Below the pieces are notes generated by a model. The model did not search any database. It saw only the letters and a program-made list of their open reading frames with translations, and was not told the DNA's origin. From DAOUTW01 sp964523575 (GTDB taxonomy: Bacteria; Zixibacteria; MSB-5A5; GN15; JAAZOE01), in assembly GCA_964523575.1 (NCBI GenBank), contig CAZGAV010000051.1, positions 1-26,288 on the forward strand: DNA of 26,288 nucleotides. Reading direction: 5' to 3'. Both the position numbers and the translations under genes were made by a program. Positions 1 to 7,834 of the stretch are shown piece after piece; position 1 is the first letter of the stretch, and the number at the start of each line of letters is the position of its first letter.

Positions 1-54
1 CTCGTCGGGCTCATAACCCGAAGGTCGCTGGTTCAAATCCAGCCCCCGCTACCA
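1..54 (+). tRNA. tRNA-Met (initiator type, CAT anticodon), 5' end outside window
   Basis: Only the part from the end of the D-arm onward is present. The anticodon stem-loop reads TCGGG-CTCATAA-CCCGA, so the anticodon is CAT. Three consecutive G:C pairs close the loop, a hallmark of bacterial initiator tRNA. The T-arm (27-43) has loop TTCAAAT, the acceptor 3' strand is 44-50, the discriminator is A51, and CCA is encoded at 52-54. The missing 5' part prevents checking the unpaired 1-72 position that would settle initiator identity. Confidence 0.92.
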
Positions 55-62
55 AGCTTAAG

Positions 63-99
63 CCCCTGAAGTTCAATAACTTCGGGGGTTCCTTTTTTT
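63..99 (+). terminator. Intrinsic terminator of the tRNA-Met gene
   Basis: An 11-bp stem (63-73 with 78-88, including one T·G pair) with a 4-base loop is followed by a run of seven T at 93-99. It starts nine bases after the CCA end, as expected for a tRNA transcription unit. Confidence 0.9.
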
Positions 100-124
100 G
101 GGGAAATACCTTCAGAAACCGGAT

Positions 125-148
125 TTTCTGACAGTTTTCTAACAAAAT
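125..148. repeat. Left copy of a 24-base direct repeat flanking the kinase gene
   Basis: Matches 2622-2645 at 22 of 24 positions in the same orientation. It contains two direct heptamers, TCTGACA at 127-133 and TCTAACA at 138-144, spaced 11 bases start to start, i.e. one helical turn. This layout is typical of tandem regulator half-sites, but flanking direct repeats could also be traces of insertion. Read on the minus strand the half-sites are TGTTA and TGTCA, superficially like a Pho box. No regulator is identified. Confidence 0.6.
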
Positions 149-223
149 AATCTCAAAGCGTTTTTATAGGTAATTAAAAAGGGCAGGGTCCAACCATAGT
201 GGATAAAACCATTTACTTGGGGT

Positions 224-2578
224 CTACCGAGACTGCTGCGCTCTTACGATTCCCTCAAGCATGTGTCTTGATATTGGTTCGGACGATAACCATCTGTGGT
301 CCCATATGAGCTTTCCGCGATATACCAACCTAATTGAAGGAACCCCTGTGGCATTGAAATGTTTAGATGCCTTTCCAGTTTCTTTAATAATCGGGAAGCT
401 AATGTTACGATCTTTTATAAAGAACTTACAATTATCTAAATTACTGGTTTTTGAGAGTTCGGTAACTCCGACCATATCAATGCCATAATTATGGTATTGT
501 CGGTAGAGCTTCTCAACCTTTCGCATCATTTTATCGCAGTGAGGGCACCACTCTTCCCAGAAGATGATTAGCAGAATATCGCTCTCATCTGGATTGAAGT
601 TCCCTTGAATGTCGAATTCTTTGTCCAAGCCGGGATAGGTCGGAAAATTCCCATACAACTTCGTAGCCTCGTCCAATTTCCCCTGGGAAATCAAGGTAGC
701 GGCCAGTGCACTTTTGCTATCCTCAGTATAAGAACCATCTTCAATTTTGGTGGTTGCTAATTCGAAATTGTCTCTTGCTATTTTCTCGGCTTCATCTAAT
801 TGCCCGCTTTGGAGTAAGAACCACGCCAAATCTCGATCAATTTTATTCCCCAGCTTTAAATTATCTGAGTTCTCACTAAGGTAAGCTTCCTTAGTGCTCC
901 TCACCAGTTTCAAAGCACCAGTAATCTTACCAAGCTTTTCAAGCCCATCAACTAGAACCAACTGAGAAGAAAGTGTGTGTTCATCCCCCGCCCCATAATT
1001 TAGACTATCTATTCTACAAATCTCTTTGCAGATACCAAGATTTTCCTGATAATCCCCCGTAATAGTGTTTAGCCCAGTCAAAGCTTCCAGAGTTTCTTTT
1101 GTCTTTGGGTGCAAATCTCCCAAAGTTGCTTTCCTTAGTGATAAAGCGCGATTTAAGTGCTCTCGAGCATCGTCGTTTTTCTCACACCAGTAGTAGGCCA
1201 GGCCAAGAGAGTGTCTGATATCTGATTCTATTTCGGGGTCATCAGGAAACGCGCCATCAAGCATCTTTGATGACTCGTCTAACAAACGACTTATGGGAAC
1301 CGGATCACCAAAGCCTAGCGGGACAGCTGTTTCGAATATGTTAGCGAGGAAAACATTGGCCTTTTTTGCTTTTTCAGACTCTGATGCAACTCGCTCCCTT
1401 TCTTTGTCAACTTTTACAAGCAGTGAAGATGTAACAATGACACTTGCCAAAAGCAAAACAAAGACAGCCCCAACCAGCCCGATAACCAATTTATTTTTTC
1501 TGGCAAATATCTTTATTTGGTAGCCAAGACCAGGGCTGGTGGCGATCACGGCATCACCATTGATAAATCTCCGAATATCCTGTGCCAGCCCAAAGGCTGA
1601 CTGATAACGATATTCTCGGTCCCGATGCATCGCCTTCATAATAATCGCTTCTAAATCACCTTTGAATGATGAATTTTTTGTTCCTATTGGAATTGTCCTG
1701 CCTTCCCGAACTTCAGATGCAAAGTCAAAGATTTTATCTGAAGAAGTCGTATACGGTAAACTTCCTGAGAGAAGTTCATATAAAATGAGCCCAAGAGCAT
1801 ACACATCACTTCTAATATCAATGTCATGCGGGTCCGCATCGAATTGTTCCGGGCTCATATATTGCACAGTACCGACAATTTGTCCATAATTCGTAAGCCC
1901 GGCAGCTTGCTTCATATCAGCATCGGTTGCCCGAGCAACACCGAAATCTATTACCCGTACCCGGCCACTTGAGTCGACTAAGATATTTGAAGGTTTTAAA
2001 TCACGATGCACAATACCTCGCTGATGTCCATGGTGTATGGCATCACAGGCCTGCAAAAATAATTCAAGGCGCTGACCACTTTTTAATTTATTCTCAAGGG
2101 CATATTCGGTTATTGTTCTTGCATTGGGGATATACTCCATCGCAAAGAACGGAGTTTGACTTCCGTTATCATCATATGAACCGGCTTCATAAATTTGGGC
2201 AATCCCCGGGTGTCTGAGATGGGCTAAGAGCTGGGCTTCGTATTCCAGTCGGCGTACGGCACTATCATCAGCCAGACTACTTTTTACTATTTTTACCGCA
2301 ACCGGCCTTTTCGGGTTTTCCTGCAATGCTTCAAAAACGGTTCCCATGCCACCGGAGGCAATAACCCGTTTAATGAGATACTGGCCAATTTTCTTGGGAT
2401 GATGTGGCTCAAGTTTACAGCCTGGAAATTTAGGATGAGAAGTCCTGGTCTCATCATTATCTTGTCGGCCTTGATCAATTTGATCTCTTTTTGAATCATC
2501 TTTTGAATCAGACAATTGTAGATCCTTAATTTTTGGAATTTGTTGAGAACCCTGACCTATAGTAATATACGTGTTCAA
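224..2578 (-). CDS. Ser/Thr protein kinase fused to TPR repeats and a thioredoxin-like domain
   Basis: 784 residues. An STPK domain at about 65-340 has a glycine-rich loop (75-80), VAVK with Lys96, HRDLKPSN (191-198, catalytic Asp193), DFG 211-213 and SPE 242-244, so it looks catalytically complete. One membrane helix at about 364-388 should place the kinase in the cytoplasm and the rest outside. TPR-like helical repeats fill about 430-645. The last 130 residues are thioredoxin-like, with WCPHC at 677-681 and the cis-proline motif TGVPS (Pro747). TPR tails are common in STPKs of this type; the redox domain is not usual. The start is a TTG with no clear ribosome site; a TTG at residue 22, seven bases after AAGGA, is an alternative. 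The gene is AT-richer than its neighbours and stands alone. Inferred role: redox- or envelope-linked signalling; substrates unknown. Confidence 0.9.
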   Translation of the reverse strand: MNTYITIGQGSQQIPKIKDLQLSDSKDDSKRDQIDQGRQDNDETRTSHPKFPGCKLEPHHPKKIGQYLIKRVIASGGMGTVFEALQENPKRPVAVKIVKSSLADDSAVRRLEYEAQLLAHLRHPGIAQIYEAGSYDDNGSQTPFFAMEYIPNARTITEYALENKLKSGQRLELFLQACDAIHHGHQRGIVHRDLKPSNILVDSSGRVRVIDFGVARATDADMKQAAGLTNYGQIVGTVQYMSPEQFDADPHDIDIRSDVYALGLILYELLSGSLPYTTSSDKIFDFASEVREGRTIPIGTKNSSFKGDLEAIIMKAMHRDREYRYQSAFGLAQDIRRFINGDAVIATSPGLGYQIKIFARKNKLVIGLVGAVFVLLLASVIVTSSLLVKVDKERERVASESEKAKKANVFLANIFETAVPLGFGDPVPISRLLDESSKMLDGAFPDDPEIESDIRHSLGLAYYWCEKNDDAREHLNRALSLRKATLGDLHPKTKETLEALTGLNTITGDYQENLGICKEICRIDSLNYGAGDEHTLSSQLVLVDGLEKLGKITGALKLVRSTKEAYLSENSDNLKLGNKIDRDLAWFLLQSGQLDEAEKIARDNFELATTKIEDGSYTEDSKSALAATLISQGKLDEATKLYGNFPTYPGLDKEFDIQGNFNPDESDILLIIFWEEWCPHCDKMMRKVEKLYRQYHNYGIDMVGVTELSKTSNLDNCKFFIKDRNISFPIIKETGKASKHFNATGVPSIRLVYRGKLIWDHRWLSSEPISRHMLEGIVRAQQSR

Positions 2579-2621
2579 TGCAGATAAAAAAAGTCTTATT
2601 TATGCGCTAAATTCACACCTC

Positions 2622-2645
2622 TTTCTGACATTTTTCTAACAGAAT
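2622..2645. repeat. Right copy of the 24-base direct repeat, upstream of the kinase gene
   Basis: Differs from 125-148 at two positions. The half-sites are TCTGACA at 2624-2630 and TCTAACA at 2635-2641, again 11 bases apart. It lies 44-67 bases upstream of the kinase start, where an activator site would sit for that minus-strand gene. Outer TTCTG/CAGAA ends also make it weakly palindromic. Either an operator or an element-boundary repeat fits. Confidence 0.6.
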
Positions 2646-2674
2646 TGGCCCAAATAAGCGATAATAAGGGAAAA

Positions 2675-2797
2675 CACCAGACCCTTGAATTCCCGTAACT
2701 TATTGCTATTATTGCATGTTAGTGTCTGGTGCTTCCAACCGTTTGAATTATTGCACAGGCCGTGCGCCGGGTGGTCAGGACCTGTGGTCTGGTTTTC
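2675..2797. repeat. Cluster of GTCTGGT-type short repeats, possible mobile-element remnant
   Basis: CACCAGAC at 2675-2682 is the exact inverted complement of GTCTGGTG at 2724-2731. A third related copy, GGTCTGGTTTTC, lies at 2786-2797. The stretch looks like a decayed small repeat element, such as a REP- or MITE-like unit. No transposase is present and the assignment is tentative. Confidence 0.35.
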
Positions 2798-3102
2798 AAA
2801 TGAAAAGCCGGGGGCGGTGGGCGGTCAAAATCGACGTAAAATCTATGGTGATTAAGAAAATGGCGCGGTTTATAGGAAGGAAATATAAACGATAAGGACA
2901 ATATCATGCAGGATAATCGAAACCATACCGGTCTCAGGCGACTATGCCATAAATTCAAATTGAAATCGGGGGAGGGAATGATGGGGACCCCCTAAATTGA
3001 CAGAACGAACCCAAATTTCAGGCTCGGGATGGGCTTTCTGGTCTGAAGCTCACAAAGGGGGAAATGTTAGCAGGAGTCGGGAGAGCGACTTGTATTGATA
3101 GG

Positions 3103-3139
3103 CAACGACGGCCCCGTGCTTTATAGGGGGCCGTCGTTG
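3103..3139 (-). terminator. Hairpin downstream of the beta-barrel gene, probable terminator
   Basis: A perfect 13-bp GC-rich stem (3103-3115 with 3127-3139) with an 11-base loop begins 33 bases after the stop codon of the barrel gene. There is no T-run on the minus strand, so termination may be Rho-assisted, or the stem may protect the 3' end of the mRNA. Confidence 0.6.
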
Positions 3140-3172
3140 ATAACCGCAGGTCATTTAACCTCTCTCGATCGC

Positions 3173-3925
3173 CTAAAAACTCACTCCCGCCAGCAGGTAA
3201 GAGATTTCCGCTTTCGGGTTTACGATAAAGGAGACGGTCAACGGCAAAGAGAAGCTGTCCGAGACCTTGATTTCCCTCAGGGCCGTGACACCGACGTTGA
3301 TGACCGAAAATTTGTCGGCGCTGTAGTAGTCGGGGTTGTCCTTACTGCCGGCGGCGGCGCCGCAGAAGAAAGTCAGGTCGGTCTCATTGAGGACGACCGG
3401 GTAGTCAATCTGGAAATAGGCATTGGAACCGGCGTCATTATAGACATTGACATAACCCGATAACACCGCCGGGAATGAGGGCGGCCCGGTGATCGACAGG
3501 CCGATCTCGAGGGTATGAGCACCGGGGTCGGGGATGGTGTCGTCGATAACCGCATTATAGTTATTGAAGTTGAAGAATTTAATTCCGGCGTTGGGGAAAT
3601 AATAGTCGGTGGCGATGGCGGTCAGGGAGAGTTTATCCTCGATGGCATGGGTATAACTCAGCCAGAAGTCGATTTCATCGGAAGCCGAGGCGTCATTGGA
3701 CAGCGTATAGGCGCCCCATGCGCCCAGTTCCAAACCCCGGCCGGCGACGGACAAGGTCGGCTGGAGCGAAGGGGTATGGGCGATATCGAGGCCGCGCCAG
3801 ATGTAGCGGTTGTACAAATCGAGAGAGGTATTGACGGCGATCCCGTTTTCAGCGACGACATTTATCGTCGATAGCATCGTCAGGAATATAAACAGCGATA
3901 TCCTGAAGGCCTGTTTTTTCGACAT
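3173..3925 (-). CDS. Outer-membrane beta-barrel protein, TorF/Gcw_chp-like putative porin
   Basis: 250 residues with an N-terminal signal peptide (basic start, hydrophobic stretch 8-25, cleavage likely after VVAE or nearby). The mature part has alternating polar and hydrophobic strands rich in Tyr, Phe and Gly, and ends in Phe, as outer-membrane barrels do for assembly. The motif YNRYIWRGLD near residue 38 resembles the start of the TIGR02001/TorF family. GGAG lies nine bases before the ATG. It follows the ammonium transporter by only 24 bases on the same strand, so they are probably co-transcribed. A role as an outer-membrane channel for nitrogen compounds is an inference from that linkage. 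Confidence 0.75.
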   Translation of the reverse strand: MSKKQAFRISLFIFLTMLSTINVVAENGIAVNTSLDLYNRYIWRGLDIAHTPSLQPTLSVAGRGLELGAWGAYTLSNDASASDEIDFWLSYTHAIEDKLSLTAIATDYYFPNAGIKFFNFNNYNAVIDDTIPDPGAHTLEIGLSITGPPSFPAVLSGYVNVYNDAGSNAYFQIDYPVVLNETDLTFFCGAAAGSKDNPDYYSADKFSVINVGVTALREIKVSDSFSLPLTVSFIVNPKAEISYLLAGVSF

Positions 3926-3949
3926 AATCGGTTTCTCCGCGGTTGCTAA

Positions 3950-5155
3950 TTAATATTCGTAAGCGCTTTCGCCGTGGAGGGACTGGTCCAGAGTCGTTTC
4001 CTCCGCCTCGGTGGTTTTGACGGTGACAATCTTGTTGATTATCCAGAGCATGACATAGGTGAAGACCAGAGCATACACCGACGAAACCAGGATAGCCACC
4101 AATTCCTTGAAGAAGAAATCGGCGCCGCCATAGAAAAGGCCGTTGGCGCCGGCCGGATTGAAGGCGGTACTGCCCAATAAACCGAGCATAATGATACCCA
4201 GTGCGCCGCCGACGCCGTGGACCCCCCAAACATCGAGTGCGTCGTCCCAGTGAAGTTTATTTTTCAGGCTGACGGCGGCATAACAGATAATACCGGCGCT
4301 GATGCCGATGATGGCTGCCGATCCGGTGGTAACATAGGCGGCCGCCGGGGTAATCGTGGCCAGCCCGGCCACCGCGCCGGTCAGCAAGCCGACGAATTTC
4401 GGTTTTTTCATCAGAGTCCATTCGAGAACCAGCCAGGTTATGGCGGCGAAGGAGGCGGCGACGTCGGTATTTACAAACGCCAGAGCGGTGATGGCGTCGA
4501 CCCGCAGTTCGCTCCCGGCGTTGAAGCCGTACCATCCGAACCAGAGCAAGCCGGTGCCGAGTGCTACCAGAGGAATACTATGCGGCCCCTTTTCGGCTAC
4601 CCTTCGTCGGCCGACGAAGAGGATGGAGGCCAGTGCGGCCATACCGGCGATGTTGTGCACGGCGATGCCGCCGGCGAAGTCAAGCACGCCCCACTCGGCC
4701 AGAAGGCCGCCGCCCCAGATCATGTGGACGAACGGGAAATAAACCAGTAGAAGCCAGGCGACAAGAAACATCAGATAGGCAGGGAAACGAACACGATTGG
4801 AAAAAGCGCCCGTGATCAGAGCGGGGGTGATGATCGCGAACATCATCTGATAGGAGAAGAAAACCAGCATCGGTATCTGCCCGTCGCCGAAAGGCGTCAT
4901 CGGATTGACGCCATTCAGAAAGGCCATATCAAGATTGCCGATGATGCCGCCTTCTCCGCCGCTGAAACAAAGCGAGAAACCGACGGCATACCAGAGAATC
5001 GTCGTTACGCCCATCGAGACGAAACTCTGAATCATGATCGAGAGAACATTTTTGCGTCCCACCAGACCGCCATAGAAGAAAGCCAGACCCGGTGTCATCA
5101 GCATAACCAGGCTGGTGGCGACCAGCATAAATCCGGTGTTACCAGTGTCGAACAT
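3950..5155 (-). CDS. amt: Ammonium transporter, Amt/AmtB family
   Basis: 401 residues, the usual length for the family, with about eleven hydrophobic membrane segments. Key features are visible: the pore twin histidines in VHNIAG (His167) and GVHGVGG (His313), Asp159 and Trp147 around the recruitment site, and Phe106 near the periplasmic gate. It imports ammonium across the inner membrane. A strong GGAGG lies seven bases before the ATG. The usual PII partner gene (glnK) is absent on both sides. Instead a two-component pair lies upstream and a porin-like gene downstream, all on the same strand. The C-terminal tail of about 20 residues is acidic, and I cannot tell whether it keeps the PII-dependent control helix. 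Confidence 0.96.
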   Translation of the reverse strand: MFDTGNTGFMLVATSLVMLMTPGLAFFYGGLVGRKNVLSIMIQSFVSMGVTTILWYAVGFSLCFSGGEGGIIGNLDMAFLNGVNPMTPFGDGQIPMLVFFSYQMMFAIITPALITGAFSNRVRFPAYLMFLVAWLLLVYFPFVHMIWGGGLLAEWGVLDFAGGIAVHNIAGMAALASILFVGRRRVAEKGPHSIPLVALGTGLLWFGWYGFNAGSELRVDAITALAFVNTDVAASFAAITWLVLEWTLMKKPKFVGLLTGAVAGLATITPAAAYVTTGSAAIIGISAGIICYAAVSLKNKLHWDDALDVWGVHGVGGALGIIMLGLLGSTAFNPAGANGLFYGGADFFFKELVAILVSSVYALVFTYVMLWIINKIVTVKTTEAEETTLDQSLHGESAYEY

Positions 5156-5269
5156 ATTATCCCTCCAGACTTTATTGAGATAAATATGCCCGACGCCGGC
5201 GAATTCTAAAATAGGGAATATCCTGATTATCGGGTGCTAAATACCTTAGGTGGGTGCACGAGCCCGAGC

Positions 5270-5923
5270 CTAATCGAGCCGGGTCAGTCCTTCGCGGATG
5301 GCATATTTGGTCAATTCGGCGATACTCTGGAGGTCCAGCTTGTCCATGATCTGTTTGCGATGGCTTTCGACCGTTTTCACGCTGATGAAGAGCAGTCCCG
5401 CTATGTCTTTGGTGGATTTGCCTTCGGCCAGAAGCTGAAGGACTTCCCGTTCCCGGCCGCTCAGCGGCGAGGCGGGTATAGGGTCGCCTTCGCGCACCCA
5501 TTTGACATAGTTGCGGAGCACCTGTTCACGGACGGAAACGCTGAAGAATAACTCACCCTTCGTGACGGCGTCGATGGCCTCGAAAACTTCACGGGCGGCC
5601 GATTCTTTGAGGATGTATCCGCGGGCGCCGATTCGCAGTGATTCCCGAACAAATCTCATATCGGCGTGCATTGAGAGGATGATGATTTTCGCATCAGGTA
5701 TTTCATCAAGTATTTTTCTGGCGGCGTCGATGCCGTTCAACCGAGGCATGGAAATGTCGAGGAGGATAATATCGGGTTTGAGCCGGGCGGCGAGAGTGGC
5801 GGCTTCCAGACCGTCCTGGGCCACGCCGACAACTTCGATATCGGCTTTTTTTTCCAATAAGGAACGAAGTCCGTCAATCAGTAGCTTATGGTCATCGGCC
5901 AGGAGAATTTTAATCAATTTCAC
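5270..5923 (-). CDS. NarL/FixJ-family response regulator
   Basis: 217 residues. The receiver domain (1-120) has acidic Asp10 and Asp11, phospho-acceptor Asp56, Ser84 and Lys106. A LuxR-type helix-turn-helix lies at about 153-207 with the motif LSGREREVLQLLAEGKS. It is a DNA-binding transcription factor activated by phosphorylation. The start is GTG; the in-frame codon three triplets upstream is a stop, so no longer form is possible. It overlaps the end of the histidine kinase gene by 14 bases, indicating translational coupling and a cognate pair. The next gene on the same strand is the ammonium transporter, 114 bases away, making that operon a plausible target. Confidence 0.95.
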   Translation of the reverse strand: MKLIKILLADDHKLLIDGLRSLLEKKADIEVVGVAQDGLEAATLAARLKPDIILLDISMPRLNGIDAARKILDEIPDAKIIILSMHADMRFVRESLRIGARGYILKESAAREVFEAIDAVTKGELFFSVSVREQVLRNYVKWVREGDPIPASPLSGREREVLQLLAEGKSTKDIAGLLFISVKTVESHRKQIMDKLDLQSIAELTKYAIREGLTRLD

Positions 5924-6692
5924 CCCCGGATGCTATTTTGTATGGGGTGGAAATCGATATGCGGGCGCCTTTTCCGGGGGCCGAGTCGATATCGAGAGAG
6001 CCGCCTATATAAGACAGCCTTTCGCGGATACTGAAAAGCCCGAAACAACAATCGGAGGACAGGGCATTTTCTAATGTAGTCATATCGAATCCCCGGCCAT
6101 CATCGCTGACGACAATGACGATGCGGTTGTCTGTCCAATCGGTGTGGATATTCACCTGATTGGCGCGGGCATGTTTGGCGGCGTTCGTAATCAACTCCTG
6201 AACGGATTTAAAAGTAAACACCTTAATGGCTTCGGAAACCTCGAGGGGCGTTCCCGATTGAGACGACGACACTTTGAGACCGTATCGGTGAAAGGCTCGT
6301 TCGGCCAGCCAGTCGATGGCGGCCGACAAGTCCAGTTCATAGAGGACCGGAGGGCTGATAGCGACGGTGAGATCGCGAGTATAGCGAATAGTCTGACCCA
6401 GGATCGAGATTATCTCGGAAATATCGTCCTCCATCCCGGAAAAGACGGCGTTTCCACGAAGGGTGGTGACCTTCTGGGATACATAGGCCAGCGCCTGACC
6501 GATGTGGTCATGAAGGTCGGAGGCGATTTCTCGGCGTTCGCGCGCCTCCGCCAAGGAAAGTTCGGAGGCCAGGCGGCGAAGTTGTTTTTGATACGCCCGG
6601 ATGCGGCGATCAATTTCCGATCGTTCGATCTCGTGGTTCGACGACGGAGCACCGATATCATCATCGTTCAGAGGTGCGTTTTCATGGCTCAT
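5910..6692 (-). CDS. Soluble NarL-type histidine kinase without a recognisable sensor domain
   Basis: 260 residues with no membrane segment and no PAS, GAF or HAMP domain. The N-terminal 20 residues are polar and look disordered. Residues 20-55 are a likely coiled coil leading into HisKA_3, with ERREIASDLHDHIGQ and phospho-acceptor His61. The HATPase domain has the N-box QELITNAAKHA (Glu166, Asn170), DDGRGFD (197-203) and GLFSIRERL. It should phosphorylate the overlapping response regulator. Its input must come from a partner protein or from the N-terminal coiled coil. No good ribosome site precedes the ATG. The gene is divergent from the acetyltransferase at 6813. Confidence 0.93.
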   Translation of the reverse strand: MSHENAPLNDDDIGAPSSNHEIERSEIDRRIRAYQKQLRRLASELSLAEARERREIASDLHDHIGQALAYVSQKVTTLRGNAVFSGMEDDISEIISILGQTIRYTRDLTVAISPPVLYELDLSAAIDWLAERAFHRYGLKVSSSQSGTPLEVSEAIKVFTFKSVQELITNAAKHARANQVNIHTDWTDNRIVIVVSDDGRGFDMTTLENALSSDCCFGLFSIRERLSYIGGSLDIDSAPGKGARISISTPYKIASGGEID

Positions 6693-6812
6693 TATGAAAA
6701 TATAATGGGGCAGAGGCGTTTACGCAAGCCAAAGCCGAGACCCGGACCAGCTACCGGGCCTCGCGCTCTTAAAAAGGTTGCTTTGAGGCGGTTTTCGTAA
6801 TAGCTTAATCGA

Positions 6813-7361
6813 ATGAATTATCCCCTACTAAAATCTGACCGATTGAGTCTTCGACGGGTCGGGCCGTCCGATATTGCGTCGTTGGTGCGAAACGCCAATA
6901 ACAGGCAGGTGAGCCGATTTATGCCCAAGCTGTCATTCCCATATACAATTGACAATGCCAAAAAGTGGTTGAGAGAGGCCAATCGTCAAAGGCGGCGGAA
7001 CCTATCCTATGATTTTGGCATCGAACTTTCCGAGTCAGGCGTCATAATCGGCGTTATGAGTTTGCAAAATATTAACTTCAAGGATAGCAATGCCGAAGTG
7101 GGATTCTGGATCGGAAAGCGGTATTGGAAAAAAGGCCTGGCGCGAGAGGCGCTTGAGCTGGTTCTCGGTTTTTCCTTCGGGGAGTTAAAACTCCATCGTG
7201 TCTATGCTGTTGTCCATAGTCAAAACGCCGCTTCCATCAGGTTGCTGGAACGATCCGGATTCACCCACGAGGGGACCTGGCGAGAGGGATGTTATTTGGG
7301 ACATCGCTGGAACGATGTCTATGCATACGGGATTTTAGCCAGAGAATGGCGGCGCCGTTAG
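6813..7361 (+). CDS. GNAT-family N-acetyltransferase, RimJ/RimL type
   Basis: 182 residues covering a single GNAT fold (Acetyltransf_3). Visible signatures are the start LKSDRLSLRRVGPSD, EVGFWIGKRYWKKGLAREAL (95-114, containing the acetyl-CoA pyrophosphate-binding turn) and NAASIRLLERSGF (138-150). It transfers acetyl from acetyl-CoA to an amine, possibly a protein N-terminus as in RimJ/RimL, but the substrate cannot be read from sequence. The ribosome site is weak. The gene ends ten bases before the convergent gene at 7372. Confidence 0.9.
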   Translation: MNYPLLKSDRLSLRRVGPSDIASLVRNANNRQVSRFMPKLSFPYTIDNAKKWLREANRQRRRNLSYDFGIELSESGVIIGVMSLQNINFKDSNAEVGFWIGKRYWKKGLAREALELVLGFSFGELKLHRVYAVVHSQNAASIRLLERSGFTHEGTWREGCYLGHRWNDVYAYGILAREWRRR

Positions 7362-7371
7362 AGACCTCTAT

Positions 7372-7722
7372 CTATTTTTTGTAATCATCAAGGCACCGGT
7401 TAAGGACGGTCTTGAATTCCTGAGGATTTTCGGGCGTGAACAGGAATCGCTTGCAGAAGCCTTCATTGCGGTCAAGGACTACATGCTCCTGGAAGTTGGC
7501 CCAGTCAATTTTCAGGGCCGGACGGAATCCTTTAAGCTGAAGGTCGCCCTTGAGGAGCCCCTTGACATCGGATTCCCGCACCTCAATGCGCTCGATACTG
7601 TCGAACGGTATCGAGATGGTGCCCAGATGGGTCGCAAATTCGACATGATCCTTATAAATCCGGTACTCCTGCCAGAGGCTCCGGGCCGTCGATTTTGAGA
7701 CATATAACGGCGTTTCGCTCAT
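7372..7722 (-). CDS. Small uncharacterised protein, possibly PH-like fold
   Basis: 116 residues with no signal peptide or membrane segment. The pattern is beta-rich (YRIYKDHVEFATHLGTISIPFDSI, broken by turns), followed by a C-terminal helix with FKTVLNRCLDDYKK. This recalls bacterial PH-like domains, but I do not recognise a specific family. GGGAGG lies six bases before the ATG, and codon use resembles the neighbours, so the gene is real. No functional context: it is convergent with the acetyltransferase. Confidence 0.75.
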   Translation of the reverse strand: MSETPLYVSKSTARSLWQEYRIYKDHVEFATHLGTISIPFDSIERIEVRESDVKGLLKGDLQLKGFRPALKIDWANFQEHVVLDRNEGFCKRFLFTPENPQEFKTVLNRCLDDYKK

Positions 7723-7834
7723 GATATCCTCCCATGCGGTTTGAGGGCTAATAACCGACTATAATACTTGATACGATGCAGGCGCAGTCTTGTTTCGTTC
7801 CAAAAATTCGACCTTATTCAATCGAAGCCGATTT

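Larger units (their letters stand above)
2579..3172. other. 594-base region without a credible gene
   Basis: It holds the right direct repeat (2622-2645), three short GTCTGG-containing repeats (2675-2682 inverted, 2724-2731 and 2786-2797) and a strong hairpin (3103-3139). The open frame on the minus strand at 2719-2958 has atypical composition (many Arg, Pro and His) and no recognisable features. I see no tRNA, no CRISPR array and no protein-coding signal. Confidence 0.6.

Noticed and set aside
2719..2958. 79-residue minus-strand open frame in the gap after the kinase
   Set aside because: Basic and proline-rich composition, no ribosome site, overlaps the repeat cluster, no recognisable domain.
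1..3172. Prophage or integrative element inserted at the tRNA-Met 3' end
   Set aside because: No integrase, and no second copy of the tRNA 3' end was found to the right. The flanking repeats are not tRNA-derived, so only a small gene-level insertion remains possible.
5156..5269. Sigma-54 promoter upstream of amt
   Set aside because: I looked for TGGCAC-N5-TTGCA on the minus strand and found no acceptable match.
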